From assembly GCA_031272455.1 (NCBI GenBank), contig JAISTS010000064.1, positions 1-46,607 of the forward strand: a stretch of 46,607 nucleotides of DNA. The letters are read 5' to 3'. Below the pieces are notes generated by a model. That model was not told the DNA's origin. It ran no database searches and saw nothing but the letters and a program-made list of their open reading frames with translations. Position numbers and translations under genes: made by a program. Below, piece after piece: positions 43,569 through 46,607 of the stretch. Position 1 is the stretch's first letter, and every line of letters starts with the position of its first letter. Source of the DNA: Tannerella sp. GTDB taxonomy: Bacteria; Bacteroidota; Bacteroidia; Bacteroidales; Tannerellaceae.

Positions 43569-44948
43569 ATGATTAGTTTTGAGAATGTGTCGAAGCGAAG
43601 TATCAGATATACACTGCTTTATCATTACGTCCGTTTCGTTCATAACTATATTTATTACCGGCATTATTACGTTCTGCATAAGGAACGGATACCGAAAGGA
43701 GTTCCGGTAGTTGCGATAAGCAACCATCAGAACGGGCTTTCTGATGCGCTGGGTATATTGTTCGCCTTCTCTGAGGATGGGCGCTATCCGGTGTTTATCG
43801 CCCGTGCCGACATCTTCCGCAAGGAATTTGTGGCCAAGTTGCTGCGATTTATCCGTATCATGCCCGCGTTTCGGGCTGTGGATGTGGGTAAGGACAATCT
43901 GGGCGACAACGATGCCATTTTTGACCGCTCGGCACGTGTGCTGACCGAGAACGGAGTGGTAGCTCTTTTCCCCGAAGCAGGGCATCAAGACTGCCACCAC
44001 TTGGGCACCTTTAAGAAAGGATTCGCCCGTATCGCCTTCCGCGCCGCACAGATGCTCGATTTTAAAAAGCCGATTTACATCATGCCGATGTCGAACCACT
44101 ATTCAGATTATTTCACTGTCCGACATAAGTTAATTATCACCTGCGGAGAGCCGTTCACCTTTGAAGACCTCTATGACCTCTATCTGCAACATCCGCAGCG
44201 GGCGCAGAAGATTCTCGCTGACCGCGCCCGTGTGAAAGTGCAGGCCATGATGCTCGACATCAAAGACCTTAATTACTATGAGGAATACGACATCATTCGT
44301 ACCATAGGCGGTAAGGAACTCGTGCGGAAAGAGAGAAAAGAGGTGAGCTATTTTCCCAATCTTATGGATGCCGACCGCCGCGTGGTGGAGGCCATTGACA
44401 ACTTGCGGGACACGGCGCCTGACCAGTTTGACCGGCTGATGAAAACGGCGCACACCTATTTCCGACTGCTGGAAAAGCTGCATCTTGACGACTGGATTTT
44501 TGAACAGAAACTTTCATGGGGCGGGTTCCTGGGACGTTGCCTGTTGGCTGTATTATTGTTGCCTTTCATCGTTTTCGGATTCATCAACAACTTTATACCA
44601 TTCAATGCCAGCACATTAGTTACCCGCCATATCAAAGACCAGATGCTGCACTCCTCGTTTCATTTCGGAATATGGGCGCTGATTTCGTTCCCGCTGTGGT
44701 ATATGATAACTTTCTTTGTGGTGTGGTTCGTCGTCGGAATATGGTGGATTGCCTTGCTGTATGTGGCCTTACTGCCAATCAGTTTAGTAATATACATTCA
44801 CAGCAAAATCATCGTCAAGAAGCAGTTTAACAGGATGCGACGGTTTCGCTTTGCCTTCCGTGGCGACCGCTTCTATCGGCAGGCTATCGCTATGCGCAGG
44901 GAAATTTCGGAGGCCGTAAGGCAGCTGCTTACCTCTCAACAGCAGTAA
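43569..44948 (+). CDS. PlsC-type 1-acyl-glycerol-3-phosphate acyltransferase with membrane extension
   Basis: 459 residues. The acyltransferase domain (~40-200) shows SNHQNGLSDA, where His53 and Asp59 stand for the catalytic pair with five rather than the usual four residues between them, ARADIFRK (substrate-binding region) and FPEAGHQD (135-142). The C-terminal third has hydrophobic segments at ~319-342 and ~366-417 that make it an integral membrane protein, unlike classic ~240-residue PlsC. It probably acylates lysophosphatidic acid or another membrane lipid. RuvC follows at two bases, so the two are co-transcribed. Confidence 0.85.
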   Translation: MISFENVSKRSIRYTLLYHYVRFVHNYIYYRHYYVLHKERIPKGVPVVAISNHQNGLSDALGILFAFSEDGRYPVFIARADIFRKEFVAKLLRFIRIMPAFRAVDVGKDNLGDNDAIFDRSARVLTENGVVALFPEAGHQDCHHLGTFKKGFARIAFRAAQMLDFKKPIYIMPMSNHYSDYFTVRHKLIITCGEPFTFEDLYDLYLQHPQRAQKILADRARVKVQAMMLDIKDLNYYEEYDIIRTIGGKELVRKERKEVSYFPNLMDADRRVVEAIDNLRDTAPDQFDRLMKTAHTYFRLLEKLHLDDWIFEQKLSWGGFLGRCLLAVLLLPFIVFGFINNFIPFNASTLVTRHIKDQMLHSSFHFGIWALISFPLWYMITFFVVWFVVGIWWIALLYVALLPISLVIYIHSKIIVKKQFNRMRRFRFAFRGDRFYRQAIAMRREISEAVRQLLTSQQQ

Positions 44949-44949
44949 T

Positions 44950-45504
44950 GTGGCCGAACTGAACAAACGGATTCTCGGCATTGACCCCGGCACTAATGTG
45001 ATGGGGTATGCCCTGCTGGAAATCAGGCAAAACAAGCCGGTATTGCAACACGTGGGGGTGGTGAAAACCGGCGGCATGGAGAACCATTATATGCGGCTAC
45101 GCTATATATTTATACGGACGCAGGCGCTGATTACCGAGTACCAGCCGTCAGAACTTGCCATAGAATCCCCTTTCTTTGGCAAGGATATTCAGGCGATGCT
45201 GAAACTCGGACGTGCACAGGGAATCGTGATGGGGCTGGCACTGTCGCATGACATATCAGTGTTCGAATATGCCCCGCTCAAGGTCAAGCAGGCTATCACC
45301 GGAATGGGCCGCGCATCGAAAGAACAGGTGGCTTATTTCCTGCAAAACACCATGAAACTCAATGACCTGCCCAAAGAATTGGATGCTACCGATGCTATTG
45401 CTGTTGCAGTATGCCATTACCTGCAAGCGAAAAATCCGGTAACGAAAGGGCAGTATAAAAACTGGAGCGATTTTATCAGGAAAAATCCGGAGCGATTGAA
45501 ATAA
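44950..45504 (+). CDS. ruvC: Holliday junction resolvase RuvC
   Basis: 184 residues starting at a GTG two bases after the acyltransferase stop; the ATG at 44948 is out of frame and stops at once. The four catalytic acids are present with the right spacing: D11 (LGIDPGTN), E72 (IESPFFGK), D145 and D148 (LDATDAIAVA). RGRAQG-like LGRAQGIVMG and the VKQAITGMGRASKEQV loop are family features. It cuts Holliday junctions with RuvAB in recombination and repair. Other ruv genes are not adjacent. Confidence 0.96.
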   Translation: MAELNKRILGIDPGTNVMGYALLEIRQNKPVLQHVGVVKTGGMENHYMRLRYIFIRTQALITEYQPSELAIESPFFGKDIQAMLKLGRAQGIVMGLALSHDISVFEYAPLKVKQAITGMGRASKEQVAYFLQNTMKLNDLPKELDATDAIAVAVCHYLQAKNPVTKGQYKNWSDFIRKNPERLK

Positions 45505-45560
45505 GGCCTGGATTTGCATTGAAAACAGTTTACATTGTATTAATATAAAATTAAAACACG

Positions 45561-46274
45561 ATGAACCAGACAAAAATTCCGCAATATCGTCAGTTGTATG
45601 AAACGCTGCGGCGCCATATATTGGCGGGGACGTATGAAGAAGGCAGTTTGTTGCCTTCCGAGAACGAGTTGTGTACGGTTCATTCCATGACCCGACCTAC
45701 TGTGCGCCACGCCTTGGATTCGCTGGTGCGCGACGGCTTCATCACCCGCAGGCAGGGTAAGGGCAGCATCGTGCGCCGTCCCCCGCTCGAAATAGGAATC
45801 CTTTCTATCGCTGCCACATCATCAGCCATCAACCGGAATTATCTGAAAACTCAAATTCTCAAAAAGCCCGTCATCGTGCCCTGGCCGGACAACTTCCCCT
45901 ATGACCTGTCGGACGCCGAGAAAGTTTCCGGCTGCATCAATATGGAACGCCTGCGATTTGTCAATGACCAGCCCGTGTTTTATGATATTAACCATCTGCC
46001 TAATATCAATCTGCCGCGTTTCGCCACTCGCTCGCTGGAAAACAAATCCTTGTTTGACACCCTGCGACAGCACTACCATATTGAGGTGAAAGGCGGCGAA
46101 CAGAAACTGCGCGCCATAAAAGCCAGCTCCGACATCTCGAAGTTACTGCATGTTCCGCCGGATGCGCCCGTGTTATATTTGGAACGAAAGCTCATAACTA
46201 ATCGCGACGGATTTCATATCTATTCCTCAATATGGTTCAATTCTGACAAATATGCCATCTGCGGCACTTTTTGA
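45561..46274 (+). CDS. GntR-family (HutC/UTRA type) transcriptional regulator
   Basis: 237 residues. N-terminal winged helix (~5-72): YRQLYETLRRHILAGTYEEGSLLPSENELC...MTRPTVRHALDSLVRDGFITRRQGKGSIV, the GntR signature. The C-terminal UTRA ligand domain (~90-232) contains RLRFVNDQPVFYDINHLP and the final VLYLERKLITNRDGFHIYSSIWF. These regulators sense sugar phosphates or related metabolites and usually repress neighbouring catabolic genes. A 7-bp inverted repeat overlapping a promoter begins 11 bases after its stop, the natural place for its operator; the gene it would control is not present (see the IS110 element). Confidence 0.92.
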   Translation: MNQTKIPQYRQLYETLRRHILAGTYEEGSLLPSENELCTVHSMTRPTVRHALDSLVRDGFITRRQGKGSIVRRPPLEIGILSIAATSSAINRNYLKTQILKKPVIVPWPDNFPYDLSDAEKVSGCINMERLRFVNDQPVFYDINHLPNINLPRFATRSLENKSLFDTLRQHYHIEVKGGEQKLRAIKASSDISKLLHVPPDAPVLYLERKLITNRDGFHIYSSIWFNSDKYAICGTF

Positions 46275-46284
46275 GAAGGTGTAA

Positions 46285-46306
46285 AAATACCATAAAAAGG
46301 GTATTT
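46285..46306. promoter_or_regulatory. Inverted repeat AAATACC-N8-GGTATTT, candidate GntR operator
   Basis: A 7-bp inverted repeat with an 8-base spacer; its right arm overlaps the -33 element (TTTC at 46304-46307) of the following promoter. A third GGTAT lies at 46311-46315 and CATACCC at 46354-46360. Placement suits a repressor site. Confidence 0.5.
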
Positions 46307-46334
46307 CTACGGTATGGAAAGCGCCGTATCTTTG
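46304..46334 (+). promoter_or_regulatory. Promoter downstream of the GntR gene (TTTC-N19-TATCTTTG)
   Basis: TTTC at 46304-46307, 19 bases, TATCTTTG at 46327-46334. It points into the IS110 element; no recognisable gene begins between it and the transposase. Confidence 0.6.
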
Positions 46335-46472
46335 TAGCCGAAAAAAAGGGCATACCCGACCCGCGTCTGCAAACGAATGGTCAGGGCAGCCCTGAATGTA
46401 ACACCAAGTATTGATTTACACGATGACAAAGATAGCATAAAATTTTCAATTACACACAAACGAATAAAAATA

Positions 46473-46498
46473 TTGGCGAGGAAACAGCCCCGCCAATC
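46473..46498 (+). other. Hairpin in the 5' non-coding end of the IS110 element
   Basis: ATTGGCG (46473-46479) pairs with CGCCAAT (46492-46498); two more G-C pairs inside (46481-46482 with 46489-46490) after one mismatch. It lies 60 bases before the transposase ATG, in the region where IS110-type elements encode their guide (bridge) RNA. The exact element boundary is not visible. Confidence 0.4.
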
Positions 46499-46519
46499 CG
46501 TCCAACCGATGAGTTTTCT

Positions 46520-46527
46520 TATATTTG
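46520..46527 (+). promoter_or_regulatory. -7 element TATATTTG upstream of the IS110 transposase
   Basis: Matches TAnnTTTG, 30 bases before the ATG at 46558. No TTTG at the -33 distance. Confidence 0.5.
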
Positions 46528-46557
46528 CAGAATATTTAACAATAAACAAATACAAGT

Positions 46558-46607
46558 ATGAAGACATCAGGTTTAGACGTGCACAAAGATAGTATATTTT
46601 GTGCGAT
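46558..46607 (+). CDS. IS110-family transposase, N-terminus only
   Basis: The window ends after 16 codons. The start, MKTSGLDVHKDSIFCA, is the N-terminal signature of Bacteroidales IS110 transposases: the Asp in GLDVHKD is the first acid of the DEDD catalytic site of the RuvC-like domain. IS110 enzymes work as RNA-guided recombinases together with a serine domain at the C-terminus, which is outside the window. Everything after the GntR promoter up to this ATG may belong to the element's left end or to the gene it interrupted. Confidence 0.85.
   Translation, partial: MKTSGLDVHKDSIFCA

Noticed and set aside
46377-46592. 71-codon plus-strand frame after the GntR promoter
   Set aside because: It overlaps the IS110 transposase start in another frame and has no family features; more likely non-coding end of the element.
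1-46607. tRNA or rRNA genes
   Set aside because: I saw no tRNA-like cloverleaf or rRNA-like sequence in the intergenic gaps; a dedicated scan was not possible.

Overview
The window looks like chromosomal DNA of a member of the Bacteroidota, most probably order Bacteroidales. The evidence is direct: many genes are preceded by the phylum-specific -7 element TAnnTTTG (sometimes with TTTG or a near match about 19-21 bases upstream), and the gene content is typical of the group (TonB-dependent receptors, DUF4249, GT3-type glycogen synthase, GH92/GH78 lipoproteins, C69 dipeptidase, an AbiE pair, an IS110 transposase of the Bacteroidales type). I cannot name the genus. No rRNA, tRNA or CRISPR array is visible.

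Layout. (1) 1-3180 is a rearranged accessory patch: the 3' end of a formylglycine-generating-enzyme-like (SUMF1/C-type-lectin fold) gene whose C-terminus has the residue pattern of a diversity-generating-retroelement variable region, a TPR protein, a decayed second copy of the lectin gene's 3' end, and an AbiEi/AbiEii toxin-antitoxin pair. Two copies of a ~120-bp promoter-bearing direct repeat bracket the pair together with that stub. (2) 3183-7933 is a tight four-gene surface-polysaccharide operon (deacetylase-fold protein, WecB epimerase, two glycosyltransferases). (3) 7947-11727 holds a secreted C69 dipeptidase, a small lipoprotein gene with an apparent frameshift in an A9 tract, a Gfo/Idh/MocA oxidoreductase and TadA. 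(4) 11745-18712 holds two large exo-glycosidase lipoproteins (GH92, GH78) and two metalloproteases (YpfJ-like, M48), separated by period-7 micro-repeats. (5) 18943-23963 is an omega-amidase/glycogen synthase/glycogen phosphorylase cluster. (6) 24078-30109 is a four-gene envelope operon: DUF4249 lipoprotein, exported protein of unknown function, TonB-dependent receptor with an STN domain, and an MG2 protein carrying a plug-like segment; no sigma/FecR regulator and no SusD accompany it. (7) 30210-38317 holds a DUF1080 protein, an outer-membrane barrel protein, an acyl-CoA ligase, a GT2 glycosyltransferase, and a phenylacetate-CoA-ligase-like enzyme with a double-ACT protein. (8) 38437-38524 is a promoter-to-terminator unit with no gene, a strong small-RNA candidate. 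(9) 38550-43454 is a minus-strand three-gene operon (outer-membrane barrel, beta-propeller glycosidase, GH106-like glycosidase). (10) 43569-46607 holds a PlsC-type acyltransferase, RuvC, a GntR/UTRA regulator with a probable operator/promoter after it, and the start of an IS110-family element.

How it works together. Much of the window concerns glycans at the cell surface: making them (3183-7933, 35356-36381), cutting them (GH92, GH78, GH106-like, GH43/32/117-like, DUF1080), moving material through the outer membrane (two large barrels) and storing glucose as glycogen. The most noteworthy items are the retroelement-like variable C-terminus at the left edge, the promoter-repeat-flanked AbiE module, the STN-receptor/MG2-plug operon with an upstream 16-bp palindrome, the 75-nt small-RNA candidate, and the GntR operator/promoter whose natural target seems to have been displaced by an IS110 element.
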